From the NCBI GenBank assembly GCA_019637265.1, contig JAHBVY010000003.1:434001-498000 (forward strand): a DNA stretch of 64,000 nucleotides, in the 5' to 3' direction. A program made the translations under genes and the position numbers. Shown piece after piece: positions 46,953 to 55,576 of this stretch. The notes beneath the pieces were generated by a model, which did no database searches, was not told where the DNA came from, and saw only the letters and a list, made by a program, of their open reading frames with translations. This DNA is from Polyangiaceae bacterium (GTDB taxonomy: Bacteria > Myxococcota_A > Polyangia > Polyangiales > Polyangiaceae). Each line of letters opens with the position of its first letter. Position 1 is the first letter of the stretch.

Positions 46953-47933
46953 TCAGTCGCGCCCCTCCTCCACGGCGTGGCAGGCCACGTGGTGGCGCGG
47001 GTTCCCTTTGAGTGGGATGAGCTGCGGGCGCTCCTGCTTGCAGCGATCGGCCACCAGCGGGCACCTGCCGGCGAAGGCGCAGCCGCTGGGCAATTGGAGC
47101 GGCGAGGGGACGTCTCCCTCCAGCACCTCACGCGCCTCACGCTCGCTGGGGTTGTCGATGGGGATCGCGCCCCACAGCGCCTGTGAGTAGGGGTGGCGGC
47201 AGTCGCGGCTCAGGTCCTCCGCGTCGAGCTGCTCCACGATGAAGCCGAGGTACATCACCGCGACGCGCTCGCAGAAGTGCTGCACCACCTTCAAGTCGTG
47301 GGAGATGAACAAGAAGGTCAGGTTCAGGTCCTGCTTCAGGTCGCTCATCAGGTTCAGGAGCTGCGCCTGCACCGAGACGTCGAGCGCCGAGACGGGCTCA
47401 TCCGCCAGCACGAAATCTGGCTCCACCGAGAGCGCCCGCGCGATGCCTAGCCGCTGACGCTGCCCTCCCGAGAACTCGTGCGGGTACTTGCGCCGCACCT
47501 CGCGGCGCAGCCCACAGCGCTCGAGCAGGTCATCGACGCGACTCGAGAGCTGCGCCTCCGGCACCACGCGGTGGAAGCGCAGCGCCTCGGCGAGCATCGT
47601 CTCCACCGTCATGCGCGGGTTGAGCGAAGCGTACGGATCTTGAAACACGATCTGCATCCGCCGCTTGAAGGGGCGAAGCTCGCGGTAGCTCATGCGCGTG
47701 ATGTCGTGCCCATCGAAGTGCAGGCTGCCTGACGTGGGATCCAGCAGGCGCACCAGCACCTTACCCAGCGTGGACTTCCCGCACCCGGACTCACCCACCA
47801 GGCCAAAGCTCTCACCGCGCTCCACCTCGAGGTCCACGCCGTTCACCGCGTGCACCCGCGCGACCTCGCGGCTGAGCAGGCCACCGTGCTTGGGGAAGTG
47901 CTTCACCAAGCTCTGAGCTTTGAGCAGGCTCAT
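46953..47933 (-). CDS. Oligopeptide/dipeptide ABC transporter ATP-binding protein (OppF type)
   Basis: A 326-residue ATPase: Walker [11 protein letters not shown]-loop [12 protein letters not shown], signature [14 protein letters not shown], Walker [12 protein letters not shown], and the switch His in [10 protein letters not shown]. The C-terminal oligopeptide-type extension has [15 protein letters not shown], a Cys cluster seen in OppD/DppF relatives. It is the last gene of the leftward transporter operon and overlaps the preceding ATPase gene by four bases (ATGA). Confidence 0.93.
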   Translation of the reverse strand: MSLLKAQSLVKHFPKHGGLLSREVARVHAVNGVDLEVERGESFGLVGESGCGKSTLGKVLVRLLDPTSGSLHFDGHDITRMSYRELRPFKRRMQIVFQDPYASLNPRMTVETMLAEALRFHRVVPEAQLSSRVDDLLERCGLRREVRRKYPHEFSGGQRQRLGIARALSVEPDFVLADEPVSALDVSVQAQLLNLMSDLKQDLNLTFLFISHDLKVVQHFCERVAVMYLGFIVEQLDAEDLSRDCRHPYSQALWGAIPIDNPSEREAREVLEGDVPSPLQLPSGCAFAGRCPLVADRCKQERPQLIPLKGNPRHHVACHAVEEGRD

Positions 47934-49141
47934 GCGCCGCCTCCCTCCGAGCCTTCAGACGCCTGGCTCGCGGGGTCCCTGGCGCTGGCAGGCTCCTTCG
48001 AGCCAGGTTCGTCTGGGCTGCTGCCTTCTTGCGGATCGGCCGCGCTCATCTCGTTCGGGTTTTGGGGGTTTGGCGTGGCGCTGGGTGCGCTGTCCTCCGC
48101 ACCGTGGCGGGGGTCAACGTCAGTATTGAGCGGGGTGAAGCAGCGCACCTCGCTGCCGTCGCTCAGCTTCGTGAGCTCGGGCTCTTCCGCGCGGCAACGG
48201 TCGGTGGCGTAGCCGCAGCGATCTGCGAAGCGACACCCCGGCGGCAGGTGCCGCAGGTCGGGCACCAGCCCTGCGATGGTGGCGAGGCGTCCCGCCGTCT
48301 TGGCGCCGCGCTTCGGGATCGAGCGCAGCAGGGCGTCCGTGTAAGGGTGCCGCGGGCGATCGAACAGCGCGGCGACGGGTGCCTGCTCCACCACGCGCCC
48401 GGCGTACATCACCACCACCCGGGTGCACACCTCGGCGATGACGCCCAGGTCGTGCGTGATGAGTAAGATGGCCGTGCCAAAACGCTCAGGTAAGCTGAGC
48501 ATCAAGCGCAGCACCTGCGCCTGGATCGTGACGTCGAGCGCGGTGGTCGGCTCGTCGGCGATCAAGAGCTTGGGGCTGCAGGCGAGCGCCATCGCGATCA
48601 TCACGCGTTGGCGCATGCCGCCGGAGAGCTGATGCGGGTGCTCGTCCACCCGGGTGGTGGGCGATGGGATGCCCACCTGACCGAGCAGCTCGATCACGCG
48701 CTTGCGGCGCGCCGCGCGGCTCAGCTCCGGCTGATGCAGGAGCAGCGTCTCCGCGACTTGGTCCCCGATGGTGAGCACCGGGTTCAGCGCGGTCATCGGC
48801 TCCTGGAAGATCATCGCGATGTCGTTGCCCCGCACGCGCCGCATTTCGCGCTCGGGCAGCGCCACCAGATCGCGCCCGCCGAACCAGATGTGCCCGCCGC
48901 TGATGCGCCCCGGCGGGTTCGGGATCAGCCGCAAGATGCTCTTGCTGGTGACGGTCTTCCCGCAGCCGGACTCCCCCACGACGCCGAGCACCTCCCCCGG
49001 GAGGATGTCGAAGCTCACGTCGTCCACCGCGATGAGCGGGCCGTCCTCGGTGCTGAAGGTCGTCTCCAGGTGCTCCACGCGGAGCAGCGGCTCAGGCTTC
49101 GAGGACGCCGCCTCTCGCTTCGTGCTTCCGGGCTCGCTCAT
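47930..49141 (-). CDS. Oligopeptide/dipeptide ABC transporter ATP-binding protein (OppD type)
   Basis: A 403-residue ATPase: Walker [14 protein letters not shown]-loop [12 protein letters not shown], signature [15 protein letters not shown], Walker [13 protein letters not shown], switch His in [10 protein letters not shown], and the Cys cluster [14 protein letters not shown]. Residues ~335-403 are an added Ser/Pro/Glu/Ala-rich tail not expected in the family. Part of that tail (TPNPQNPNE) is encoded by an exact copy of the G-rich dispersed repeat, so the tail probably grew by repeat insertion. Confidence 0.93.
   Translation of the reverse strand: MSEPGSTKREAASSKPEPLLRVEHLETTFSTEDGPLIAVDDVSFDILPGEVLGVVGESGCGKTVTSKSILRLIPNPPGRISGGHIWFGGRDLVALPEREMRRVRGNDIAMIFQEPMTALNPVLTIGDQVAETLLLHQPELSRAARRKRVIELLGQVGIPSPTTRVDEHPHQLSGGMRQRVMIAMALACSPKLLIADEPTTALDVTIQAQVLRLMLSLPERFGTAILLITHDLGVIAEVCTRVVVMYAGRVVEQAPVAALFDRPRHPYTDALLRSIPKRGAKTAGRLATIAGLVPDLRHLPPGCRFADRCGYATDRCRAEEPELTKLSDGSEVRCFTPLNTDVDPRHGAEDSAPSATPNPQNPNEMSAADPQEGSSPDEPGSKEPASARDPASQASEGSEGGGA
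48058..48074 (+). repeat. G-rich dispersed repeat, copy 5, inside a coding region
   Basis: GGTTTTGGGGGTTTGGC followed by GTGGCGCT. It lies within the 3' part of the leftward OppD-type gene, where it codes PNPQNP on the other strand. Confidence 0.65.
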
Positions 49142-50049
49142 AGGCTCTTCGGATCCAGCGCGTCTTGGAGCGCGTCGGCGAACACGTTGAAGCAGAGCAC
49201 GAGCCCAAACATGGCCACCGTGGCCGCCCCGATTTGCCAGTAGTAGCCGCTGATCAGCTCGGCGCGTGACTGGTTGATCATCACGCCCCAGCTCGGCTCC
49301 CCCTGCACCCCGAGCCCGAGGTAGCTCAAGATGACCTCGCTCTTGATGGCGCCCACGAACAGGAGCGCGAAGTACACGAGCACCAGGTGCATCGTGTTCG
49401 GCAGGATGTGGAGCAGCAAGATGCGCGCGTTGCTGTAGCCCATGGCGCGCGCCGCCTGGACGTACTCACTCTCGCGCAGCTTGAGCACCTCACCGCGCAC
49501 CACGCGGCAAGGGCCGACCCAGAAGGTGGCGCCGAACGCGACGTAGACCACCAGGATGCCGCGACCGAGCCACTGGCTCACGGCGTAGCTCAGCGCGATC
49601 AAGAGCAGCAGGTTCGGGATCGACTGGATGGTAGAGTAGAGCCACACCACCGCCGCGTCGAGGCGCTTGCCGTAGTACCCGGCGACGCCGCCCATCAGGG
49701 TGCCCACGGTGGCGCCGATCAGCGCGGAGACGAAGCCCACCCCGAACGCGACCTTCGTCGAGTACAGCATGCGCACGATGATGCTGCGTCCCTGACGATC
49801 GGTGCCGAGCCAGTGTTTCCACGACTCATTGTTCGGCGGGGTGTAGTTGGGGGCGATGCGGTCGGCGAAGTCGGAGCCGATGAGCCCGGTCGCCACCAGG
49901 AGCGCCACCAGCGCGTACAGCGCGATCACGCTGAGGCACACCAGGGCGAAGCGATCGCGACGCAGCTTCTTCGCGGGGCGCGAGGCCCACATATCAGCGA
50001 GCGTCTGCGCGAAGCGCCCGCGCGCCTCGGGGAGGGCCGCGGCGGTCAC
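49138..50049 (-). CDS. Oligopeptide/dipeptide ABC transporter permease (OppC type)
   Basis: A 303-residue permease. A cytoplasmic N terminus is followed by the first span ([21 protein letters not shown]), the OppC-type [17 protein letters not shown], further spans, and the EAA-like loop [23 protein letters not shown] that contacts the ATPase. The N-terminal OppC_N segment (about residues 30-60) is present. Stop and start overlaps (ATGA) couple it to both neighbours. Confidence 0.93.
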   Translation of the reverse strand: MTAAALPEARGRFAQTLADMWASRPAKKLRRDRFALVCLSVIALYALVALLVATGLIGSDFADRIAPNYTPPNNESWKHWLGTDRQGRSIIVRMLYSTKVAFGVGFVSALIGATVGTLMGGVAGYYGKRLDAAVVWLYSTIQSIPNLLLLIALSYAVSQWLGRGILVVYVAFGATFWVGPCRVVRGEVLKLRESEYVQAARAMGYSNARILLLHILPNTMHLVLVYFALLFVGAIKSEVILSYLGLGVQGEPSWGVMINQSRAELISGYYWQIGAATVAMFGLVLCFNVFADALQDALDPKSL

Positions 50050-50981
50050 TCGAGCCTCACGCGCGGGTCGACCACCGCGTAGAGCACGTCGTTCAGCACC
50101 GTGGTCACCACGAAGAGCACCGAGATGAGCAAGGTGAGGGCGCGAATCACTGGGAAGTCCGCGGAGTCGATGGCGTCCAGCAGCTGGGCGCCGAGCCCAG
50201 GGATGCCGAAGAAGCTCTCGAGCAAGAGCGAACCGGTGACGAGGAACGGCAGGGAGATCATGATGCGGGTGATGATGGGGATCAGCGCGTTGCGGAGGAC
50301 GTGCCTCGTGAGGACGCGGACCGGCGCCGCGCCCTTGGCGATGGCGGTGGTCACGTGATCACGGGTGATCTCCTCGACCAACACGGAGCGATAAAACCGC
50401 GTGTCGTAGCCGAGGCCCACCACCACCAGCACGATGATCGGCAGGATGAGGTACTGCCAGCGCCCGACGAGGTCGCTGTCATAACCGTGGATCTGAAAGG
50501 CGCGCAGCTGGAAGGCGAGCGCGTACTGGCCCACCACGATGTAGACCAAGAAGCTGATGCTCATGCCCATCACGGAGAGCGCCATCAGCCCGCGATCGAG
50601 CACGCGCTGACGGAAGCTGGCGGCGATGAGCCCGATGGACACCGCGAGGATGGAGGTGGCGATCAGCGCCGGGAGCGTCAGGCTGAGTGACGGCCCCACC
50701 TGCGCGCGGATCATGTCTGCCACGGGCTCCTTCGTCTTGAAGCTGCGCCCGAAGTCGAGCGTCACCACCTGCTTCAGGTAATCCAGGTACTGGTAGAAGA
50801 GCGGCTTATCCAGGCCGTACTCGGCGCGCAGCGCCTGAATATCAGCCTCCGTCGCGCTCTTGCCCGCCATTTGCAGCGCTGGGTCGCCGCCCACCACGTT
50901 GAGCAGCAAGAAGGTGATGAGGGTCACCCCGAGGATGATCGGGATGCCGCCGAGCAGGCGCCGAACGACGTAGGCGAACAT
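50046..50981 (-). CDS. Oligopeptide/dipeptide ABC transporter permease (OppB type)
   Basis: A 311-residue permease beginning MFAYVVRRLLGGIPIILGVT, the standard OppB/DppB first span. The periplasmic region includes LRAEYGLDKPLFYQYLDYL and DFGRSFKTKEPVADMI. The cytoplasmic coupling loop reads HVTTAIAKGAAPVRVLTRHVLRNALIP. The last part has LLLESFFGIPGLGAQLLDAI, a family hallmark. It forms the channel with OppC. It lies 88 bases downstream of the binding-protein gene. Confidence 0.94.
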   Translation of the reverse strand: MFAYVVRRLLGGIPIILGVTLITFLLLNVVGGDPALQMAGKSATEADIQALRAEYGLDKPLFYQYLDYLKQVVTLDFGRSFKTKEPVADMIRAQVGPSLSLTLPALIATSILAVSIGLIAASFRQRVLDRGLMALSVMGMSISFLVYIVVGQYALAFQLRAFQIHGYDSDLVGRWQYLILPIIVLVVVGLGYDTRFYRSVLVEEITRDHVTTAIAKGAAPVRVLTRHVLRNALIPIITRIMISLPFLVTGSLLLESFFGIPGLGAQLLDAIDSADFPVIRALTLLISVLFVVTTVLNDVLYAVVDPRVRLE

Positions 50982-51069
50982 CAGCCGCGCGCCTCCCGGC
51001 CTGATACGTCATGGTGACTGACGAGAGACTCTCGTCCAACCCCCCCCAAACGAAGATCGCAGCTCCAGA

Positions 51070-53022
51070 TCATCGTGGCTCCACGTCGATGTACTTGTAC
51101 CAGCTGTGGTAAACCTCGCTGGGCATGAAGTTTTTCACGCGCTGGTTCCACACGTAAGAGCGCGTGCGCGCCATGCTGCCGATCGCCGGGCAGTCTTCGA
51201 TCACCATGTCGCGGAGCTTGGCGTAGAGCGCGTCGCGCTCCGGCGAGGGGCTCATCACCCGCGCTTGCTCGAAGAGGCGGTTGTACTCCGGGTTGTCGTA
51301 GTTGAACTTGTTCGAGCCCGGCGTCTTGTTGGGGCCGTAGAACAGCTGCAAGAAGTTCTCGGCGTCCGGGTAGTCGGCTCCCCAGGCCAACCCGAACATC
51401 TGCGCCTTCTTCCGCTGGAGCTTGTCTTGCAGCTCGGGGAAGCTCGAGAGCTGGAGCTCGATGCGGATCCCCACGCGGCCGAGCTGACGGATCAGCATCT
51501 CGCCTTGCTCTTCGGAGTTGGAGCCGCGGCTGGTGTGGAGCTGGAGCACCGGGAGCCCCTTGCCTCCGGGGTAACCCGCCTCCGCCAAGAGGCGCTTGGC
51601 TCGCTCCAAGTTGAGCCCGCGCATGGGCGAAGGTGGATCGCTGATGTGACCGCTCAGCCCCGGCGGGATGGGCCCGTCGTAGAGGACGTTGTTGTCGTTG
51701 TAGAAGGCGAGGTTGATCTCGCGGGTGTCGAGCGCCGCGCTGATGGCCTGCCGGAGCTTCTTGGCGCGCGCTGTTTGCTCTGGGGTGAAGCCCGGCCCCA
51801 TCGCGCCCACGATGGGGTCTTCCATGTTGAAGCCGCGGTAGATGAAGTCGAGCAGCGGGAGCGGGAAGCTGCCCATGCCTTCATCGGCCAGCGCGCTGCG
51901 CAGGCTGTGGTCAGGGTTGAAGACTAAATCGTGGTACTCGGCGGGCGTCTGCGTGGCGTCCAGATCGCCCACGCGGAACTTGAGCCACATCGGCTGATCT
52001 TGCTCGAAGATGTGGAACACCAAGCCGTCCAGCAGCGGCAGCTGCTTGCCTTTGTCCGCGAGCAGCCCGCGCGCCTCGAACTCGGGGGCGGCTCGGTCAG
52101 GATAGCTGCTTGGGTGGTACTTCTCGTTCTTCGTGTAGCGGAGGAAGCTGCCGCGCACCCACTCCTCCAGCTTGAACGGCCCAGTCCCCACCGGGTGCGA
52201 GCTGAACTCCGGGCCGTAGTGCTCGGCGCACTCGCGCGGGACCACGGCGCTGGTGCCCATCGCCAGCACGTCCAAGAACTGGGGGAAGGGCGTGGTGAGC
52301 GCGATCTCGAAGGTGTAGCGGCCAGTGACCTGGAACCCCTCGATGGGCGCCGTCCACTCGAAGGGGGCACCGACAGGGCGCTTGTCCATCCGCGCCTTGA
52401 AGTCGTCCAGCCCGCGGATCCGATCGCGGTATAGCCACCACCCGGTGGGCGAGTTGGCGCGATCCGTCATCCGCATCAAGGACCAGATGACGTCCTGCGC
52501 CACCACCTCGCGCCCGGTGCCAGCGGGCTCGTCCGGCCGCGGCTCGGGGAAGGGCCAGCTCTGTTTGGAGAAGCAGGGGTCGTCGTGGAAGCGCACGCCC
52601 GGCTTCAGCTCGAACTGGTAGCGGAGCTTGTCCTCCGACTCCTTCGGCATTTCCTTGAGCAAAAGCGGACGCAACTCGTAGGGCCGCACCAGGTACTCGT
52701 ACTCGAGCAGCGTCTCGTAGACCTGCGACTGAGCGAGGTTGTCGTAGCTGCTCGAGTTGCGGACTGGATCGAAGGTGCCGACCTTGGCGCGCGCGGAGTA
52801 GTGGAAGTAGCGCTTGCCTTGCTCCCACTTCGGCGGCGACTTGCAGCCTGGTGCCGCGCTCGTCAGCGTGAGCAAGAGCAGGCCGCCCAAGAGCGCGCCC
52901 AGGACACGCGCCGCGTGCCGCTGGGAGGTGCGCTGCCTGGGCCTGGGTGCAGCGCTGACTTCGCTGCGCGGCTCGGTCGGGCGGCGGGCCGCGTTGGGCT
53001 TCGAGGGGCTAACCGGCTGCAC
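51070..53022 (-). CDS. Oligopeptide ABC transporter substrate-binding lipoprotein (SBP family 5)
   Basis: A 650-residue protein. A long basic leader (about 39 residues) precedes a hydrophobic stretch, VLGALLGGLLLLTLTSAAPGC, with a probable lipid Cys at residue 60, although Pro at -2 is unusual. The mature part follows the family 5 pattern: TFDPVRNSSSYDNLAQSQVYETLLEY, FELKPGVRFHDDPCFS, DVIWSLMRMTD, HPVGTGPFKLEEW, and the late LPVLQLHTSRGSNSEEQ. It captures oligopeptides or related solutes for the permease. The GTG start at 53022 is the longest option; a later start nearer the hydrophobic region is possible but none has a clear ribosome site. Confidence 0.9.
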   Translation of the reverse strand: MQPVSPSKPNAARRPTEPRSEVSAAPRPRQRTSQRHAARVLGALLGGLLLLTLTSAAPGCKSPPKWEQGKRYFHYSARAKVGTFDPVRNSSSYDNLAQSQVYETLLEYEYLVRPYELRPLLLKEMPKESEDKLRYQFELKPGVRFHDDPCFSKQSWPFPEPRPDEPAGTGREVVAQDVIWSLMRMTDRANSPTGWWLYRDRIRGLDDFKARMDKRPVGAPFEWTAPIEGFQVTGRYTFEIALTTPFPQFLDVLAMGTSAVVPRECAEHYGPEFSSHPVGTGPFKLEEWVRGSFLRYTKNEKYHPSSYPDRAAPEFEARGLLADKGKQLPLLDGLVFHIFEQDQPMWLKFRVGDLDATQTPAEYHDLVFNPDHSLRSALADEGMGSFPLPLLDFIYRGFNMEDPIVGAMGPGFTPEQTARAKKLRQAISAALDTREINLAFYNDNNVLYDGPIPPGLSGHISDPPSPMRGLNLERAKRLLAEAGYPGGKGLPVLQLHTSRGSNSEEQGEMLIRQLGRVGIRIELQLSSFPELQDKLQRKKAQMFGLAWGADYPDAENFLQLFYGPNKTPGSNKFNYDNPEYNRLFEQARVMSPSPERDALYAKLRDMVIEDCPAIGSMARTRSYVWNQRVKNFMPSEVYHSWYKYIDVEPR

Positions 53023-53314
53023 CGGTCTCTGAGGGGGTGGGGGGGCGTCTCAATGGGGCGTCCTCCGAAGGAAGGCCAGCACCCTAGCCTACTCTGCCCT
53101 CGATGTGGCCGGTCATGTGGCCCATCTAGGCCCAGGTGGAGACACCGCCGGGGAGGGCGGGCCTCGTCTCCTGAGGCCGCGATGACGAGGACTGGGGTCG
53201 GGTAGCTAGGAGTGGGGCCCCTCAGCCGATGAAGCGGGCAGGCTATTCCTTGCGGGGGGCATCGAACGCAAATATTGCGGCACGAATCGGTTGATACCCC
53301 ATAGTACAGCTCAT

Positions 53315-53330
53315 GTTTTGGGGGTTTGGC
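53315..53330 (+). repeat. G-rich dispersed repeat, copy 6
   Basis: GTTTTGGGGGTTTGGC followed by AGTGAAAT. It lies about 110 bases before the sigma-54 promoter. Confidence 0.65.
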
Positions 53331-53357
53331 AGTGAAATCGATGGCTGCGCCCTGCAA

Positions 53358-53391
53358 CTGTCGTCTTCAGCCGACAGCGTTGGCGCCGACA
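53358..53391 (+). promoter_or_regulatory. Candidate activator-binding sites
   Basis: CTGTCG (53358-53363) and CGACAG (53372-53377) form a dyad with an 8-base spacer; CCGACA repeats at 53371 and 53386. The cluster is 50-70 bases upstream of the sigma-54 promoter, the right zone for an enhancer-binding protein. Confidence 0.4.
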
Positions 53392-53425
53392 ACCCGTCAA
53401 TACCCGGCCCGTGCGCCGGGACAAA

Positions 53426-53442
53426 TTGGCACGGGGGTTGCT
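53426..53442 (+). promoter_or_regulatory. Sigma-54 promoter upstream of surface cassette 1
   Basis: TTGGCACGGGGGTTGCT matches the sigma-54 consensus TTGGCACG-N4-TTGC(A/T) at every fixed position, with GG at 53428 and GC at 53440. The start site would be near 53453, leaving a leader of nearly 390 bases before the OmpA-like gene. Confidence 0.75.
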
Positions 53443-53839
53443 TTGGCGGGCCGCACCCAGCTGCTGGAGCCTGGCGCTATTTCCATGTGGAATCATACCC
53501 GACCCTCCCTGCGTCAAGTCCCCGCGCCTGTGCTCGCGCGCTGGCGCTCGGCTTTGGCGTGCGCGGCCGTTGATCAGGTTGGCTGCTCAGCACGTCAGGG
53601 CTCGCTCCCGCCTGGCTGCGGGGGCGCGAAGCGGCGGGTGCGCTGGGGCTCGCTTCCGGGTGACAGCTCGAGATCGACCCATGAGACATCTAGCGTAGGC
53701 CTGGCAGGTGTGCGAGAAGGGCGGCCAAGGTCGCCGGCGGAGGCTCGCTGTAGGAGATGAGCCGGGTTTTTGGGCGATTCAATCATCCGTGTGAGGTCGA
53801 TGGCACCTCCACGCGCGGAGATATCTAGGGATTCAAAGT

Positions 53840-55576
53840 ATGAAACTTCGATACGTAACGAGTTTGCCAGTATTGCTGACGGTGCTGATGGGCGCGGGGA
53901 CCGCATCGGCGCAGGAGGCCGGTTTCGCGCTGAACCGGTTCGACCCATCGGACCGGGGCTCGGACTGGTTCGCGCTGGAGTCGTTGGACTTCGACGGCCA
54001 CATGCGGGTGGCGCTGGGGCTGGTGGGCGACTGGGCGTACAAGCCGCTGGTGATGTACGACGGGAACGGGGACGAGGTGAGCCCGATCGTGGAGCACCAG
54101 GTGTTCGCGCACGTGGGCGGGAGCATCACGCTTTGGGACCGCTTGAAGCTGGGGGTGAGCGTGCCGCTGGCGGTGGTGAACTCAGGTCCGAGCGGTACGG
54201 ACACGAGCTCGAGCTTCTCTTCGGAGGACGGAGCGGGGGTGGGCGATGTTCGGGTTGGCGGTGACGTCCGCCTGCTTGGCGAGCGCCGCGGTGCTTTCCG
54301 GCTGGGGCTGGGTGTGGGTGTGCACCTCCCGACGGGCGACCAGGAGAAGTTCTTGGGCGACGGCGCGGTGCGGGTGGTCCCGCGGCTGGGTATTGCCGGC
54401 GACGTGGGTCAGCTGGCGTACGCTGCGCGCGTGAGCGGTAATATCCGCACGGAAAGCAAGGAGCTGGACGGTGTGCCGCTGGGGACGGAGCTCGGGTTCG
54501 CGGCGGCTGTCGGTGTGCGGCTGGTGGACGACAAGCTGCTGTTGGGTCCCGAGATTTACGGGACGACGAACATCGAGGACGGCGACGAGCTGTTCGCGAA
54601 GAAGTCGACGCCGTTCGAGGTGGTGATCGGAGGTCACTACCAGGTGGCCGAGGACTGGAACATCGGGCTCGGTGTGGGTCCGGGGCTGACGCGCGGCTTC
54701 GGTAGCCCGCTGCTGCGGGTGCTGGCGAGCGTGGAGTACCGTCCTTCTGCTGAGGAGGAGATCATCGTCGTGCGCAAGGACACGGACGGCGACGGGATCT
54801 ACGACGACGAGGACGCGTGCGTGAACCAGCCGGGTGTTGCGAGCGAGGACCCGTCGAAGCACGGCTGCCCGCTCCCGAACGACAGCGACGGCGACGGGAT
54901 CACGGATGACCTGGACGCTTGCCCGAACGAGGCAGGCGTGGCGAGCGAGGACCCGTCGAAGCACGGCTGCCCGCTGCCGCTGGACAGCGACGGTGACGGG
55001 ATCCCTGACGAGGTGGACGCTTGCCCGAACGAGGCAGGCGTAGCGAACGAGGACCCGTCGAAGCACGGCTGCCCGCTGCCGAAGGACACGGACGGCGACG
55101 GGATCATGGACCCTGAGGACGCTTGCCCGTCGGTGCCCGGCGAGGCGAACTCTGACCCGAAGAAGCACGGCTGCCCGAAGGCGCAGATCGAGCAGGGTCA
55201 GATCAAGATCTTGGAGCAGGTGAAGTTCAAGACGAACAGCGACGCGATCCTTCCTGAGAGCGACGAGATCTTGCAGGCAGTGAAGAAGATCCTGGAGGAG
55301 AACCCCGACATCGAGCAGATCAGCATCGAGGGTCACACGGATTCGAAGGGAGCGCCTGCGTACAACAAGGCGCTGAGCGGTCGTCGTGCGGCTTCCGTGG
55401 TGCGCTGGCTGGTGAAGAACGGGGTGGCGCAGAGCCGATTGGTATCGAAGGGCTTCGGTCAAGAGAAGCCGATTGACACGAACGACACGGAAGAGGGTCG
55501 TCAGAACAACCGGCGTGTGGAGTTCCACATCGTCAAGGTGAAGGCCGGTTCCAAGCTGAAGGTGGAGGAGCGCTGA
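53840..55576 (+). CDS. OmpA-family protein with thrombospondin type 3 repeats, copy 1
   Basis: A 578-residue outer-membrane protein. Signal peptide PVLLTVLMGAGTASA is cleaved before QEAGF. Residues ~25-310 have the alternating pattern of a beta-barrel. Residues ~310-450 hold four Ca-binding type 3 repeats (DTDGDGIYDDEDAC, then DSDGDGITDDLDAC and so on, each ending PSKHGCP). The C terminus is an OmpA-like peptidoglycan-binding domain (ISIEGHTDSKGAPAYNKALS, then RRAASVVRWLVKNGV and NRRVEFHIV). It spans from peptidoglycan to the surface. Its stop overlaps the start of the MYXO-CTERM partner (TGATG). M. xanthus TraB has a comparable OmpA-type build; orthology is not shown. Confidence 0.93.
   Translation: MKLRYVTSLPVLLTVLMGAGTASAQEAGFALNRFDPSDRGSDWFALESLDFDGHMRVALGLVGDWAYKPLVMYDGNGDEVSPIVEHQVFAHVGGSITLWDRLKLGVSVPLAVVNSGPSGTDTSSSFSSEDGAGVGDVRVGGDVRLLGERRGAFRLGLGVGVHLPTGDQEKFLGDGAVRVVPRLGIAGDVGQLAYAARVSGNIRTESKELDGVPLGTELGFAAAVGVRLVDDKLLLGPEIYGTTNIEDGDELFAKKSTPFEVVIGGHYQVAEDWNIGLGVGPGLTRGFGSPLLRVLASVEYRPSAEEEIIVVRKDTDGDGIYDDEDACVNQPGVASEDPSKHGCPLPNDSDGDGITDDLDACPNEAGVASEDPSKHGCPLPLDSDGDGIPDEVDACPNEAGVANEDPSKHGCPLPKDTDGDGIMDPEDACPSVPGEANSDPKKHGCPKAQIEQGQIKILEQVKFKTNSDAILPESDEILQAVKKILEENPDIEQISIEGHTDSKGAPAYNKALSGRRAASVVRWLVKNGVAQSRLVSKGFGQEKPIDTNDTEEGRQNNRRVEFHIVKVKAGSKLKVEER

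Larger units (their letters stand above)
53023..53839. other. Control region upstream of surface cassette 1
   Basis: About 800 bases with no convincing gene. It contains a G-rich repeat copy (53315-53330), a dyad CTGTCG-N8-CGACAG (53358-53377) plus a further CCGACA (53386), and a near-perfect sigma-54 promoter (53426-53441). The last ~200 bases resemble the region before cassette 2, ending with the same TCTAGGGATTCAAAGT. Confidence 0.6.

Noticed and set aside
48058-48074. G-rich element as a stand-alone G-quadruplex or telomere-like repeat
   Set aside because: Each copy has only three G-runs and copies are scattered singly, so a one-molecule quadruplex or telomeric array is not supported.
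53326-53760. Small open frames upstream of the first OmpA-like gene
   Set aside because: No ribosome sites or recognisable domains; the stretch contains promoter elements and diverges quickly from its counterpart before the second copy.
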